From NCBI RefSeq assembly GCF_015475875.1, contig NZ_JADKYM010000001.1, positions 248,001 to 312,000 of the forward strand: a stretch of 64,000 bases of DNA, in the 5' to 3' direction. Below the pieces are notes generated by a model that ran no database searches, had not been told where the DNA came from, and saw nothing but the letters and a program-made list of their open reading frames with translations. Both the position numbers and the translations under genes were made by a program. This document shows, piece after piece, positions 36,611 to 46,460 of the stretch. The stretch is from Sphingopyxis solisilvae (GTDB taxonomy: Bacteria > Pseudomonadota > Alphaproteobacteria > Sphingomonadales > Sphingomonadaceae). Position 1 is the stretch's first letter; each line of letters begins with the position of its first letter.

Positions 36611-36809
36611 GGTCAGCCTCCGCAATCAACCGGTCGAGTTCGCCGATGACGGCTGCCACCTCGGCCTTTAGCGCCGACTGGTCGGCAGCAGGTTCCGCGA
36701 CCGAAGGCGATGTGCGGGTGGATGCGTTGGCCAACGCCTTTTCAATGCGGCTGAGCGCCCGTTCGATGCGCCCGATGGCCAGGCTGGATTCGTCAAGGTC
36801 GAGTTCCAT
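36603..36809 (-). CDS. Small coiled-coil protein upstream of zapA
   Basis: 68 residues, two amphipathic helices (about 9-30 and 45-65, e.g. IGRIERALSRIEKAL) joined by a Ser/Thr/Pro linker. Overlaps the zapA start by 8 bases, so coupled. Small proteins of this kind precede zapA in many alphaproteobacteria; a role in division-ring assembly is inference from position. Divergent from tkt. Confidence 0.65.
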   Translation of the reverse strand: MELDLDESSLAIGRIERALSRIEKALANASTRTSPSVAEPAADQSALKAEVAAVIGELDRLIAEADRG

Positions 36810-36977
36810 AGGTAGAGGGTTAGCAGCGCTGGAAGGGGGGTGCAATTGCCCTCTCGGTCCAAAATGCGCCGATTTTCCTGTCGCAGCGGTTGACTCCTGA
36901 CCGCGCCGCCGCAAAGGGCTGTGCGCATTCAGTCGGGCTTTGCATCCGGCACCCGCCCAGCCTTTTCCGGGGGAATA

Positions 36978-38945
36978 ATGACACTGCCCGAACGTCAGCT
37001 CGCCAATGCCATCCGCGCGCTTGCGATGGATGCTGTCCAGGCCGCGAACAGCGGCCATCCGGGGATGCCGATGGGCATGGCCGACGTCGCCACAGTCCTC
37101 TATTCGGATTATCTGAAGTTCGATCCGACCGACCCGAAATGGGCCGATCGCGACCGATTCGTGCTGTCGGCGGGGCATGGCTCGATGCTCGCTTATGCGA
37201 CGCTGCACCTTGCGGGCTATGCGCGGCCGACGATCGACGACATCCGCAATTTCCGCCAGCTCAACAGTCCATGCGCGGGCCATCCCGAAAATTTTGAGCT
37301 GGAAGGCATCGAAACGACCACAGGGCCGCTGGGGCAGGGGCTCGCCACCGCGGTGGGCATGGCAATTGCCGAGCGGCACCTGAACGCACTCTATGGCGAC
37401 GATCTGGTCGATCACCGCACTTGGGTCATCGCAGGCGACGGCTGCCTGATGGAAGGCATCAACCACGAAGCCATTGGGTTGGCGGGGCATTTGCAGCTCG
37501 GTCGAATGACCGTGCTGTGGGACGACAACAAGATAACCATCGACGGGTCGACCGACCTGTCGACGAGCGAAGACATTGCGGCGCGCTATGCCGCGACCGG
37601 CTGGCATGTCGAGAGCTGCGACGGCCATGATCCCGCCGACATCCGCCGCGCGATCGACGCCGCGATCGCCGATCCGCGCCCGTCGCTGATCGCGTGCCGG
37701 ACGATCATCGGTTTCGGCGCGCCGAACAAGCAGGGTACGTCGGCAACGCACGGTGCGCCGCTCGGCGCTGACGAGATTGCCGCGGCGCGGACCGAGCTCG
37801 GCTGGACCGCCGAACCTTTCATCATCCCGGCAGATATTACATCGGCCTGGGCGGCCTTTGGCGAAAAGGGCAAGGCGCTTCATGCCGAATGGAATGATCG
37901 CCTTGCAAGCAACGAAAAGAAAAAGGAATTTGAAGATCGCCTGAGCGGTAAGATCGTTCCGGGCGATGCCTTCAAGGCCTATCTCGACGGGCTGGTGGCC
38001 GAGCCGCCGAAAGTCGCGACGCGCAAGGCTTCGGAGAACACGCTGAGCGCGCTCACTGCCGATATTGCGGCACTCGTCGGTGGCAGCGCGGACCTTACCG
38101 GGTCGAACAACACCAAAACACCGTCTACCAAGCCGCTGACAAAAGGCGATTATTCTGGGCGTTATATCTATTATGGTATCCGCGAATTCGGCATGGCTGC
38201 AGCAATGAACGGCATGGCGCTTCACGGCGGCGTCATTCCCTATGGCGGCACCTTCCTGGTGTTCGCCGACTATTGCCGCGCCGCGATCCGCCTGTCGGCA
38301 TTGCAGCAGCAACGCGTCGTCTATGTGATGACCCACGACAGCATCGGGCTGGGCGAGGACGGCCCGACGCACCAGCCGATCGAGCACCTCCAGTCGCTAC
38401 GCGCGATGCCCAACCTTCTCGTGATGCGCCCCGCCGATGCGGTCGAGACCGCCGAATGCTGGGAGCTGGCGCTGGCGCAGGAGGGCCGTCCGTCACTTCT
38501 GGCACTGACGCGCCAGAATCTGCCGCCGCAGCGTCATGACGTCACGGAAAATCTCTGTGCGAAAGGCGGTTACCGCCTTCGCGCGGCGTCCGCTGCACGC
38601 AAGGTCGTGCTGGTCGCGACCGGTTCGGAGGTCGCGCTTGCCCTCGATATTGCCGACAAGCTCGAGGCCGCGGGCCACGGCGCCGACGTCGTCTCGATGG
38701 TATCGACCGAATTGTTCGACGAACAGGACGCCGCTTATCAGGCCGACATCCTGCCCCCCGACGCGCTGATCGTGTCGATCGAGGCGGGCACGACCTTCGG
38801 ATGGGAACGCTACACCGGCCGCGACGGCTTGCGCTTCGGCATCGACAGCTTTGGCGCATCGGCGCCGATCGATGATTTGTATGCGCATTTCGGCCTGACA
38901 GTCGATGCGATCGCCCCCAGGATTTTGGCAAAGCTCGGCGATTAA
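36978..38945 (+). CDS. tkt: Transketolase
   Basis: 655 residues. TPP-dependent transfer of two-carbon units in the pentose-phosphate pathway. ANSGHPGMPMGMAD, GPLGQGLATAVGMAIAE, the TPP motif GDGCLMEGINHEA...WDDNKI, and THDSIGLGEDGPTHQPIEHL with substrate-binding histidines are all present. ATG 36978 follows GGGGGAA. Head of a cluster tkt-gap-pgk-fba that feeds triose phosphates. Confidence 0.96.
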   Translation: MTLPERQLANAIRALAMDAVQAANSGHPGMPMGMADVATVLYSDYLKFDPTDPKWADRDRFVLSAGHGSMLAYATLHLAGYARPTIDDIRNFRQLNSPCAGHPENFELEGIETTTGPLGQGLATAVGMAIAERHLNALYGDDLVDHRTWVIAGDGCLMEGINHEAIGLAGHLQLGRMTVLWDDNKITIDGSTDLSTSEDIAARYAATGWHVESCDGHDPADIRRAIDAAIADPRPSLIACRTIIGFGAPNKQGTSATHGAPLGADEIAAARTELGWTAEPFIIPADITSAWAAFGEKGKALHAEWNDRLASNEKKKEFEDRLSGKIVPGDAFKAYLDGLVAEPPKVATRKASENTLSALTADIAALVGGSADLTGSNNTKTPSTKPLTKGDYSGRYIYYGIREFGMAAAMNGMALHGGVIPYGGTFLVFADYCRAAIRLSALQQQRVVYVMTHDSIGLGEDGPTHQPIEHLQSLRAMPNLLVMRPADAVETAECWELALAQEGRPSLLALTRQNLPPQRHDVTENLCAKGGYRLRAASAARKVVLVATGSEVALALDIADKLEAAGHGADVVSMVSTELFDEQDAAYQADILPPDALIVSIEAGTTFGWERYTGRDGLRFGIDSFGASAPIDDLYAHFGLTVDAIAPRILAKLGD

Positions 38946-38981
38946 GGACGGGCTGGCCCCACGCAGAAAGGAATTTTCGAC

Positions 38982-39989
38982 ATGGCAGTGAAAGTTGCAA
39001 TCAACGGTTTCGGACGCATTGGCCGCAATGTGGCGCGCGCCATCCTCGAACGGACCGACCATGGCCTCGAACTGGTGTCGATCAACGATCTGGCCGACGC
39101 GAAGGCAAATGCCCGCCTGTTCCAGCGCGATTCGGTCCACGGCCCGTTCAATGGCACGGTCGAAGTCGACGGCAATGACCTGATCGTCAACGGCAAGCGC
39201 ATCCAGGTGACCGCCGAGCGCGATCCCGCCAAGCTGCCCCATGCCGCAAACGGCATCGACATCGCCCTGGAATGCACGGGCTTTTTCACCGACCGCAAGG
39301 GCGGCCAGGCGCATCTCGACGCCGGCGCCAAGCGCGTCCTGATCTCGGCCCCCGCGAAGGAAGTCGACCTGACCGTCGTCTATGGCGTGAACCACGACAA
39401 GATCGGCGCCGAGCATGTCATCGTCTCGAACGCGTCGTGCACCACCAACTGCCTCGCGCCGATGGCCAAGGTGCTGCACGAAAAGATCGGCATCGAGCGC
39501 GGTCTTATGACCACGATCCACGCCTACACCAACGATCAGAAGATCCTCGACCAAATCCACTCGGATCCGCGCCGCGCCCGCGCCGCGGCAATGTCGATGA
39601 TCCCGACCAGCACCGGTGCGGCGGTTGCAGTCGGCCTCGTCCTGCCCGAACTCAAGGGCAAGCTCGACGGCTCGTCGATCCGCGTCCCGACCCCCAATGT
39701 CTCGGTCGTCGATCTGACCTTCACCCCCAGCCGCGACACGAGCGCCGAAGAGGTCAACAAGTTGCTGAAGGAAGCCGCCGAAGGCGAGCTCAAGGGCGTG
39801 CTCGGCTTCACCGACGAGCCGCTGGTCTCGATCGATTTCAACCATGATGCGCACAGCTCGACGATCGACAGCCTCGAAACCGCGGTGATCGACGGCAAGC
39901 TGGTGCGTGTGCTCAGCTGGTACGACAATGAATGGGGCTTCTCGAACCGCATGATCGACACCGCGGGCGTGATTGCCAAGTTCCTCTGA
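38982..39989 (+). CDS. gap: Glyceraldehyde-3-phosphate dehydrogenase
   Basis: 335 residues. NAD-binding [13 protein letters not shown] (8-20), catalytic C153 in [12 protein letters not shown] and the partner histidine in [10 protein letters not shown]. Oxidises glyceraldehyde 3-phosphate to 1,3-bisphosphoglycerate, which pgk (18 bases downstream) uses next. Starts 36 bases after tkt with an AAAGGAA site. Confidence 0.97.
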   Translation: MAVKVAINGFGRIGRNVARAILERTDHGLELVSINDLADAKANARLFQRDSVHGPFNGTVEVDGNDLIVNGKRIQVTAERDPAKLPHAANGIDIALECTGFFTDRKGGQAHLDAGAKRVLISAPAKEVDLTVVYGVNHDKIGAEHVIVSNASCTTNCLAPMAKVLHEKIGIERGLMTTIHAYTNDQKILDQIHSDPRRARAAAMSMIPTSTGAAVAVGLVLPELKGKLDGSSIRVPTPNVSVVDLTFTPSRDTSAEEVNKLLKEAAEGELKGVLGFTDEPLVSIDFNHDAHSSTIDSLETAVIDGKLVRVLSWYDNEWGFSNRMIDTAGVIAKFL

Positions 39990-40007
39990 ACCAAAAGGAA
40001 AGCAGCG

Positions 40008-41204
40008 ATGACCGCGTTCAAGACCCTCGACGACATCGGCGACGTCACCGGCAAACGCGTGCTCGTGCGCGTCGACCTGAATGTCCCGATGATCGACGGC
40101 GCGGTTGGCGACAAGACGCGGATCGAGGCGGCGATGCCGACGATCCGCGAATTGTCGGACAAGGGCGCGATCGTCCTGCTACTCGCGCATTTCGGGCGGC
40201 CGAAGGGCGCCAAGAACCCGACCCAATCCTTGAGCCTCGTCATGGGTGGGGTCGAGGATGTGCTGGGCCATTCGGTAATGTATATTCCCGAAGCGGTGGG
40301 AGAGGGCGCCAAGGCGGGTATTGCGGTGCTCGCGCCCGGCGACGTCGCGGTGCTGGAAAACACGCGCTTCTATCCGGGTGAGGAAAAGAACGACCCGGCT
40401 TTCGCCGATGCGCTCGCCGAAATCGGCGATTTCTATGTCAATGATGCCTTTTCGGCGGCGCACCGGGCCCATGGCTCGACCGAGGGCATTGCGCATCGCC
40501 TTCCGGCCTATGCGGGCCGCGCGATGGAGGCCGAACTGAAGGCGCTCGACGCGGCGCTCGGCAATCCGGTGCAGCCGGTCGCCGCGGTGGTCGGCGGCGC
40601 CAAGGTTTCGAGCAAGATCGACGTACTGCGCAATCTGGTCGGAAAGGTCGATCACTTGATCATCGGCGGCGGCATGGCGAACACCTTCCTCGCCGCCCGC
40701 GGAGTCGATGTTGGCAAGTCATTGTGCGAACATGAGCTGGTCGATCCGGCGAATGCAATCTTTGACGCCGCCGATGCCGCGGGCTGCACGATCCATCTCC
40801 CGTATGACGTCGTGGTGGCGAAGGAATTTGCCCCGAACCCGCCGACGCGCACCGTTAACGTGCATGAGGTTGCCGCCGACGAGATGATCCTCGATATCGG
40901 CCCCGCCGCGACCGAAGCTTTGGCGGACGTGCTCAAGAATTGCCGCACGCTCGTGTGGAACGGCCCGCTCGGTGCGTTCGAAACGCCGCCGTTCGACACC
41001 GCGACGGTTGCGCTCGCGAAAACCGCTGCTGCGCTGACGCGCGAAGGTTCGTTGATCTCGGTGGCCGGGGGCGGCGATACGGTCGCGGCGCTCAATCATG
41101 CCGGGGTCGCCAAGGATTTCACTTTCGTTTCCACCGCTGGCGGCGCCTTTCTCGAATGGATGGAAGGCAAGCCGCTGCCGGGCGTGGACGCACTGAAGAC
41201 CTGA
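40008..41204 (+). CDS. pgk: Phosphoglycerate kinase
   Basis: 398 residues. [11 protein letters not shown] at the start, [34 protein letters not shown] and the C-terminal [13 protein letters not shown] nucleotide loop. Makes ATP and 3-phosphoglycerate. Eighteen bases after gap with AAAGGAA in the gap; normal length. Confidence 0.97.
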   Translation: MTAFKTLDDIGDVTGKRVLVRVDLNVPMIDGAVGDKTRIEAAMPTIRELSDKGAIVLLLAHFGRPKGAKNPTQSLSLVMGGVEDVLGHSVMYIPEAVGEGAKAGIAVLAPGDVAVLENTRFYPGEEKNDPAFADALAEIGDFYVNDAFSAAHRAHGSTEGIAHRLPAYAGRAMEAELKALDAALGNPVQPVAAVVGGAKVSSKIDVLRNLVGKVDHLIIGGGMANTFLAARGVDVGKSLCEHELVDPANAIFDAADAAGCTIHLPYDVVVAKEFAPNPPTRTVNVHEVAADEMILDIGPAATEALADVLKNCRTLVWNGPLGAFETPPFDTATVALAKTAAALTREGSLISVAGGGDTVAALNHAGVAKDFTFVSTAGGAFLEWMEGKPLPGVDALKT

Positions 41205-41283
41205 GTTTCGGCGCATATTTGCATCCCGGTAGCGGGATCGCTATGCGCGCCGCCACATACGTATGCAAACCCACGGAGACGTT

Positions 41284-42174
41284 ATGACCACCGCCAATGC
41301 CGCCATGCTGGAGCAGATCAAATCGGGACAGGGCTTTATCGCCGCGCTCGACCAGAGCGGCGGTTCGACGCCCAAGGCGCTGAAGGGCTATGGCATCGAG
41401 GCAGACGCCTTTTCGAACGACGAGGAAATGTTTGCGCTGATCCATGCGATGCGCAGCCGCATTGTCACAGCGCCCTGCTTCAACGGCGAGAAGGTGATCG
41501 GCGCGATCCTGTTCGAGCGCACGATGGATGGCGAAGCGGGTGGCAAGCCGGTGCCGACGCTGCTTTGGGAACGCGGCGTGGTGCCGTTCCTGAAGGTCGA
41601 CAAGGGGCTCGAGAACGAAGCGAACGGCGTTCAGCTGATGAAAGCCAACCCCGATCTCGATGCGTTGTGCGCGCGCGCCGTTGCCAAGGGCGTGTTCGGG
41701 ACGAAGATGCGCAGCGTCGTGAACCTCGCGAACGCTGAGGGCGTCAAAGCGATCGTCGAACAGCAGTTCGCCGAAGCCAAGCGCATCGCGGCGCACGGGC
41801 TGGTGCCGATCATCGAACCCGAAGTGAACATCCAGAGCGCCGAACGCGATGGCGCCGACCGACTGTTGCTCAACGAAACGCTGGCTGCCCTGGACGCGTG
41901 GGACGGGGCGCCGGTGATGCTCAAACTGTCGCTGCCGACCGAGGCGGGGCTGTTCCAGCCGCTGGTCGACCATCCGAAGGTGCTGCGCGTCGTCGCGCTG
42001 TCGGGCGGCTTCGCGCGCCCCGAAGCCTGCGCCGAGCTGGCAAAGAATCCGGGCATCATCGCAAGCTTCAGTCGTGCGCTGCTGGAAGACCTTCGCCACC
42101 AGATGAGCGACGACGAATTCGACAAATCGCTCGGCGGCGCCATCGACGAAATTCACGCGGCCTCGGTGGCCTGA
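41284..42174 (+). CDS. fba: Class I fructose-bisphosphate aldolase
   Basis: 296 residues, short bacterial class I type. The Schiff-base lysine is K214 in APVMLKLSLPTE; QGFIAALDQSGGSTPKAL and VPIIEPEVNI are the other conserved blocks. It needs no metal, unlike class II Fba. ATG 41284 follows GGAGACGTT. It is the fourth gene of the central-carbon cluster, 79 bases after pgk. Confidence 0.92.
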   Translation: MTTANAAMLEQIKSGQGFIAALDQSGGSTPKALKGYGIEADAFSNDEEMFALIHAMRSRIVTAPCFNGEKVIGAILFERTMDGEAGGKPVPTLLWERGVVPFLKVDKGLENEANGVQLMKANPDLDALCARAVAKGVFGTKMRSVVNLANAEGVKAIVEQQFAEAKRIAAHGLVPIIEPEVNIQSAERDGADRLLLNETLAALDAWDGAPVMLKLSLPTEAGLFQPLVDHPKVLRVVALSGGFARPEACAELAKNPGIIASFSRALLEDLRHQMSDDEFDKSLGGAIDEIHAASVA

Positions 42175-42192
42175 CATGATGGAGCGCCCAAA

Positions 42193-42849
42193 ATGAGCGG
42201 GGGGTGGCAAGCCGTCGATGACTATATTGTCGGCAAATTGCTCGGCGCCGACGACGTGCTTGCCGCCACCCTCGCCAACAACGCCGCGCACGGCCTGCCG
42301 CCGATCGACGTTTCGGCGGCGCAGGGCAAGATGCTGTACCTGCTGGCGCAGATCGCAAGCGCCAAAACCATCCTCGAGATCGGGACACTCGGCGGCTATT
42401 CGACGATCTGGCTGGCGCGGGCGCTGCCCGAGGACGGTCGTTTGGTCACGCTGGAGCTGGAACCGCACCATGCCGCTGTCGCGTGGACGAATCTGGAACG
42501 CGCCGGGGTGGCCGCGAAAGTCGATGTTCGCGTCGGACCGGCGATCGACAGTCTGGCCGCGATGATCGACGAAGCGCCATTCGACTTCCTCTTCATCGAC
42601 GCGGACAAGCAGAACAACGCGAATTATGTGCGCGAGGCAATCCGGCTCGGGCGACCGGGAACGACGATCGTCGTCGACAATGTCGTGCGCGAAGGCGGGG
42701 TGCTGGAGGTCGACAGCGACGACGAGAAGATCGTTGGAACGCGCGCCCTGTTCGACATGCTGAGCGCCGAGCCGCGGCTCGACGCGACCGTCGTGCAGAC
42801 GGTCGGCGCGAAAAAATGGGACGGATTTGTGTTGGCGCGGGTGCGTTAA
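42193..42849 (+). CDS. O-methyltransferase (catechol/caffeoyl-CoA type)
   Basis: 218 residues. SAM-binding ILEIGTLGGYSTIWLA, FLFIDADKQNNANYV (metal and catechol region) and IVVDNVVREGGV belong to the PF01596 family. Substrate unknown. It begins 18 bases after the aldolase, likely in the same transcript; a functional tie to glycolysis is not apparent. Confidence 0.85.
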   Translation: MSGGWQAVDDYIVGKLLGADDVLAATLANNAAHGLPPIDVSAAQGKMLYLLAQIASAKTILEIGTLGGYSTIWLARALPEDGRLVTLELEPHHAAVAWTNLERAGVAAKVDVRVGPAIDSLAAMIDEAPFDFLFIDADKQNNANYVREAIRLGRPGTTIVVDNVVREGGVLEVDSDDEKIVGTRALFDMLSAEPRLDATVVQTVGAKKWDGFVLARVR

Positions 42850-42864
42850 CAGGCCGCTATCCCT

Positions 42865-42953
42865 CCTCGTCATTGCGAGTGAAGCGAAGCAAACCAGAGC
42901 GGTTTACGCACACACTGGATTGCCGCGTCGCTGCGCTCCTCGCAATGACGAGG
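42865..42953. repeat. Palindromic repeat (CATTGCGAG type)
   Basis: Perfect 15-base arms CCTCGTCATTGCGAG (42865-42879) and CTCGCAATGACGAGG (42939-42953), with inner partly paired GAAGCGAAGC / GCGTCGCTGCGC. This REP type occurs widely in proteobacterial intergenic DNA. It separates two convergent genes and may serve as terminator. Confidence 0.8.
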
Positions 42954-42964
42954 CTTGGAAACAC

Positions 42965-43366
42965 CTAAAGCCCGCCAGCGAAACGGAACGAGAAGCGATA
43001 ATCCTCAGGCTTTAGCGCGACATTCGTCATCTTGTCCGGGCGCACCGACTCCAGCGTAATGCTGCCATCAGCAAGCGGGGTCGCCTCGCCCAGCGTGACC
43101 TCGAAAGGCTGCTTTTCGCCATTGCCGCGGATCCACAGCATTTGCACGCGCACCCGCCCCGCCCAGATGCAGCGGGCGTTCATCGGGCAGCGGCTGTCTT
43201 CCAGCACCGCGACGGGTTTGATGATCGGCCCGTCGGCATAGGCTGTTTGGCCAAGTGCGACATCGCTGGCATCGGCTAGGGGCGTTTGGGCGGACGTTGT
43301 TGCGCAGGCCGACAAGGTGAGGGCGGTGAGGGCGACGGGTATCGCAAGGTGGATCAGGTTCTGCAT
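42965..43366 (-). CDS. Putative lipoprotein, function unknown
   Basis: 133 residues. Hydrophobic N-terminus with lipobox LSAC (cleavage before C about residue 21). The mature part has DSRCPMNARCIWAGRVRVQM, a paired-cysteine pattern I know from small exported proteins of unknown role, then beta-strand-like segments to DYRFSFRF. ATG 43366 is preferred because it directly begins the signal peptide. Confidence 0.7.
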   Translation of the reverse strand: MQNLIHLAIPVALTALTLSACATTSAQTPLADASDVALGQTAYADGPIIKPVAVLEDSRCPMNARCIWAGRVRVQMLWIRGNGEKQPFEVTLGEATPLADGSITLESVRPDKMTNVALKPEDYRFSFRFAGGL

Positions 43367-43401
43367 TTGCGGCTTCGTGAACCCGTCGCTATGAACCCGC
43401 C

Positions 43402-44049
43402 ATGACCCAAGCCACCCGTATTCCAAGCCAACTTTACCTCATCTCGCCGCTGGATGTCGGCGGTGATTTTCCCGATCAGTTGACGGCAGCGCTGGATGCC
43501 GGACCGGTCGCTGCGTTTCAGTTTCGCGTCAAAGGCTTGGAGCAGCACGAGGCGGCACGGCTGGCCGAACCGTTGCAGGCGATCTGTGCGGCGCGGGGCG
43601 TCGCCTTAATCGTCAACGACGATATCGCGCTCGCGAAGCGGCTCGGCGCCGACGGCGTCCATTTGGGGCAGGGCGACGGCGACCCGAAAGAGGCACGCCG
43701 GATTCTTGGCCCCGACGTCCAGATCGGTGTGACCTGTCACGCCAGCCGCCATCTGGCGATGGAAGCGGGAGAGGCGGGCGCTGACTATGTCGCCTTCGGG
43801 GCATTTTACCCGACGACGACCAAGGCGGTCGAGCATCACGCCGACCCCGAAATCCTGACCTGGTGGCAGGGCATGTTCGAACTGCCATGCGTGGCGATTG
43901 GCGGGATCACGGTTGCCAATGCACGGCCCCTGATCGAAGCAGGCGCCGATTTTCTAGCGGTATCGGGCGGAGTTTGGGCGCATCCCGAAGGTGCGGCCGA
44001 TGCGGTCCGGACATTTACTGCGCTGATGAACGATCAGCCCGCCGGATAA
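43402..44049 (+). CDS. thiE: Thiamine-phosphate synthase
   Basis: 215 residues. Joins the thiazole and pyrimidine halves of thiamine. FQFRVKGLEQ (usual QxRxK), LIVNDDIALAKRLGADGVHLGQGD, GVTCHA, YVAFGAFYPTTTK and CVAIGGIT give the TIM-barrel family pattern. Thiamine diphosphate is the cofactor of Tkt and the bkd E1 enzymes in this window. No other thi gene is adjacent and no TPP riboswitch is visible upstream. Confidence 0.88.
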   Translation: MTQATRIPSQLYLISPLDVGGDFPDQLTAALDAGPVAAFQFRVKGLEQHEAARLAEPLQAICAARGVALIVNDDIALAKRLGADGVHLGQGDGDPKEARRILGPDVQIGVTCHASRHLAMEAGEAGADYVAFGAFYPTTTKAVEHHADPEILTWWQGMFELPCVAIGGITVANARPLIEAGADFLAVSGGVWAHPEGAADAVRTFTALMNDQPAG

Positions 44050-44400
44050 TCGCGCGCTGTTTTTTCCGGCGTGTCGTTCGATGGCGTTGGCAGCGCGCCA
44101 TCCTTCCGCCAGCCGAACAAGCCCGCGCAAGGCGCCGGGCGTGTCTTTGGTGCTGAACTGTTTCCGCCGGGTTGCGGTGTTATCCGGGAAAGATCGATAC
44201 TCGTCATGGCGCCGATATGGCGCGAACGCGCGCTGCCATATTGTATCGATGCGTCAAATCCGGTTCGGTTCGTCGCTTCTGGCGCTTTGGTCCAATCGGC
44301 TTGCCTGAACCGCCGCGGGCCGCTACAGGCGCGCACCTGATACCGCCTGCCGTCGGGCGCGCGGTTTGCTCTTTCCATCCTTGAACAGCGAGTGTGCGCG
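44050..44400. other. 351-base stretch without a supported gene
   Basis: Between thiE and efp. The only noteworthy reading frame is a 57-codon one on the minus strand (44207-44034, start MTSIDLSR) that overlaps the thiE end by 16 bases; it has no clear ribosome site and no recognisable domain, so it is not called. No clear promoter, riboswitch or tRNA was seen. The efp promoter must lie in the right part. Confidence 0.4.
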
Positions 44401-44964
44401 ATGAAAATCACCGGCGTTGAAATCCGTCCCGGCAATATTATCGAATATGAAGGCGGTATCTGGAAGGTCACCAAGATCCAGCACACCCAGCCGGGCAAGG
44501 GCGGCGCCTATATGCAGGTCGAAGCCAAGAACCTGATCGACGGGCGCAAGCTTAACAACCGCTTCCGCAGCGCCGATACGGTCGAAAAAGTTCGCCTCGA
44601 CACCAAGGATTTCCAGTTTCTCTATGCCGAGGGTGACGATCTGGTGTTCATGGACAAGGATAGTTTCGAGCAGATCAACATCTCCAAGGATGTCGTCGGC
44701 GACGCCCACGAGTTTCTGCAGGACGGCATGGATGTCGTGCTCGAACTTTGGGAAGAACGCCCGATCTCGGTCGAACTGCCCGAAACGATCGAAGCGACCA
44801 TCGTCGAGGCCGACGCGGTGGTAAAGGGCCAGACTGCTTCGTCGTCTTACAAGCCCGCGATCCTCGACAATGGCGTGCGCGTGATGGTGCCGCCGCACAT
44901 CACCAGCGGCACCAAAATCGTCGTGCATGTGTACGACCGCGAATATGTGCGGCGTGCCGACTGA
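44401..44964 (+). CDS. efp: Elongation factor P
   Basis: 187 residues, three beta-barrel domains. Relieves ribosome stalling at polyproline stretches. The modified-loop residue is K33 in QPGKGGAY, so lysine-type (EpmA/EpmB) modification or none is expected rather than arginine rhamnosylation. The C-terminal [19 protein letters not shown] signature is present. ATG 44401 is preferred to a GTG three codons earlier. A palindromic repeat follows. Confidence 0.95.
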   Translation: MKITGVEIRPGNIIEYEGGIWKVTKIQHTQPGKGGAYMQVEAKNLIDGRKLNNRFRSADTVEKVRLDTKDFQFLYAEGDDLVFMDKDSFEQINISKDVVGDAHEFLQDGMDVVLELWEERPISVELPETIEATIVEADAVVKGQTASSSYKPAILDNGVRVMVPPHITSGTKIVVHVYDREYVRRAD

Positions 44965-44965
44965 T

Positions 44966-45106
44966 TGAGTTCCCCTCCCGCTTGCGGGAGGGGCTAGGGG
45001 AGGGTCTGTTGAGGGACAGGCCTTCTTCGGAATGCAACATTCCCTCCCGCGCTCAGAGGCACGTGACTCTGAGCGCCCCCACCCGCAAGCGGGAGCGCGG
45101 AGTAAA
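44966..45106. repeat. Palindromic repeat cluster between efp and the IMPase gene
   Basis: Starts with a 10-bp hairpin (44972-44993, CCCCTCCCGC-TT-GCGGGAGGGG), contains a second inverted repeat CTCAGAG/CTCTGAG (about 45053-45073), and ends CACCCGCAAGCGGGAG. In the frame of the downstream gene the whole element is open (PSRLREGLGEGL...), so it could be read as an N-terminal extension. The same class recurs at nuoE/nuoF and nuoG/nuoH. Confidence 0.75.
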
Positions 45107-45110
45107 GACA

Positions 45111-45929
45111 ATGGCCGTATCTGGCATCATCACCGTCATGGAACGCGCCGCGCGCAAGGCGGGCACCAAATTGCGCCGCGACTTCGGCGAGATCGAGCAT
45201 CTGCAGGTCTCGCAAAAGGGTCCTGCTGATTTTGTGTCGAAGGCCGATCAGGCCGCCGAGCGCACCCTGTACGACGAACTCGGTCGCGATCGGCCCGGCT
45301 GGGGTTTTCTGATGGAAGAGGCCGGCGAGATCGCCGGTGAACCGGGCAAACCGCGTTTCATTATCGATCCGCTCGACGGCACGTCGAACTTCCTGCACGC
45401 CATCCCGCATTTCGCGATTTCGATTGCAGTGCAGGAACCGAAGCTGGGCGGCGGCTGGGGCGATGTCACCGCCTGCCTGATCTATCAGCCGGTGACCGAC
45501 GAAAGCTATTGGGCCGAACGCGGACGCGGCGCCTGGCTGCACGACCGGCGGCTGCGCGTGGCGTCGCGCCGTCAACTGAACGAATGCCTGGTTGCAACCG
45601 GCATTCCGTTCATGGGCCATGGCGATTTTGCGCAATGGAGCCGCATTTTTGGTGCGGTGGCGCCCGAGGTTGCCGGGATTCGTCGCTTTGGCGCCGCCAG
45701 TCTCGACCTCGCGTGGGTTGCCGCGGGCCGCTATGACGGTTTTTGGGAAAGCAATCTGCAGCCGTGGGACGTGGCGGCAGGCATGTTGCTGGTTCGCGAA
45801 GCAGGCGGTTTCGTCACCGACTTCCGCGGCGGGGACCGCGCGATCGAACGGAGCGAGTTTATCGCGGGGAGCGCCGCGGTGCATTCCAAGCTGCAAAAAC
45901 TGGTCGCAGGCGCGCTGCGCAACGCTTGA
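45111..45929 (+). CDS. Inositol monophosphatase-family phosphatase
   Basis: 272 residues. Metal-site motifs of the family: FLMEEAGE (E69/E70), IDPLDGTSNF (D86, D89) and WDVAAG (D220). Related to SuhB/IMPase, which remove phosphate from inositol-1-phosphate and, in E. coli, also act in rRNA antitermination; histidinol phosphatase (HisN) is another possibility. ATG 45111 begins the normal family start after the repeat. Confidence 0.87.
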   Translation: MAVSGIITVMERAARKAGTKLRRDFGEIEHLQVSQKGPADFVSKADQAAERTLYDELGRDRPGWGFLMEEAGEIAGEPGKPRFIIDPLDGTSNFLHAIPHFAISIAVQEPKLGGGWGDVTACLIYQPVTDESYWAERGRGAWLHDRRLRVASRRQLNECLVATGIPFMGHGDFAQWSRIFGAVAPEVAGIRRFGAASLDLAWVAAGRYDGFWESNLQPWDVAAGMLLVREAGGFVTDFRGGDRAIERSEFIAGSAAVHSKLQKLVAGALRNA

Positions 45930-45936
45930 ATCTATC

Positions 45937-45964
45937 CGTCATTCCGGTTTTCGCCGGGGTGACG
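45937..45964. repeat. Palindromic repeat (GTCATTCCGG type)
   Basis: CGTCATTCCGG (45937-45947) faces CCGGGGTGACG (45954-45964), an imperfect inverted repeat with two mismatches that remain G-T pairs in RNA. It sits between two convergent genes. Confidence 0.6.
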
Positions 45965-45977
45965 TGTTTGGATGAGG

Positions 45978-46460
45978 TCACTTCTCGAACACAAACTCGC
46001 GGAAACTGTCCATCAGCGATGCCCAGGTGTTGAGCGTCTCGCCGACATTTTCGCGCGGGATGCCCGCGAAGTCGAGGTCGACATCCATTTCCAGCACGGG
46101 ATCGCCCACATCGTCGCGGTAGGCGCGGGCAAATCGTTTTTCCTTGTTCCACTTGTTCAGCTGTTCGAGCGTCACGTCCTTGGTATCGCTGAACCCCATA
46201 TAATATTGCAAAGTCTTGCACATTTTTCCGTCCTCGCAGTTCATGAACAGGACGAGAAACTTCAGGCCGTTGCGGTTGCTTTCGATATAGGGATCGTCGC
46301 CGGCTTTGCTGACGATCGTCGCCGGCCAGCCCTGCGACTCGACGATCGCCTTGATCGTTGCCGGATTGGTCGCGTTGATCAGTTCGGCGCGCGCCGGTGC
46401 AGCGGCGAACACGGCAAGCAAGCCCAGGGCAAACGCAGCGTGTGTGGCGTGGCGTGTCAT
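45978..46460 (-). CDS. YbjN-domain exported protein
   Basis: 160 residues. Signal peptide about 1-25 (cut near APARA), then a YbjN-type fold: [58 protein letters not shown] and [10 protein letters not shown]. The family resembles type III secretion chaperones; role unknown. The 216 bases before nuoA hold the divergent promoters. Confidence 0.75.
   Translation of the reverse strand: MTRHATHAAFALGLLAVFAAAPARAELINATNPATIKAIVESQGWPATIVSKAGDDPYIESNRNGLKFLVLFMNCEDGKMCKTLQYYMGFSDTKDVTLEQLNKWNKEKRFARAYRDDVGDPVLEMDVDLDFAGIPRENVGETLNTWASLMDSFREFVFEK

Noticed and set aside
36603-38387. Long minus-strand open frame antisense to tkt, ending at the zapA neighbour.
   Set aside because: Its upstream 500 codons are the shadow of transketolase in GC-rich DNA; only the last 68 codons (from ATG 36809) make a credible protein.
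44034-44207. 57-codon minus-strand frame between thiE and efp.
   Set aside because: No ribosome site, no recognisable motif, overlaps the thiE end; coding status cannot be supported.
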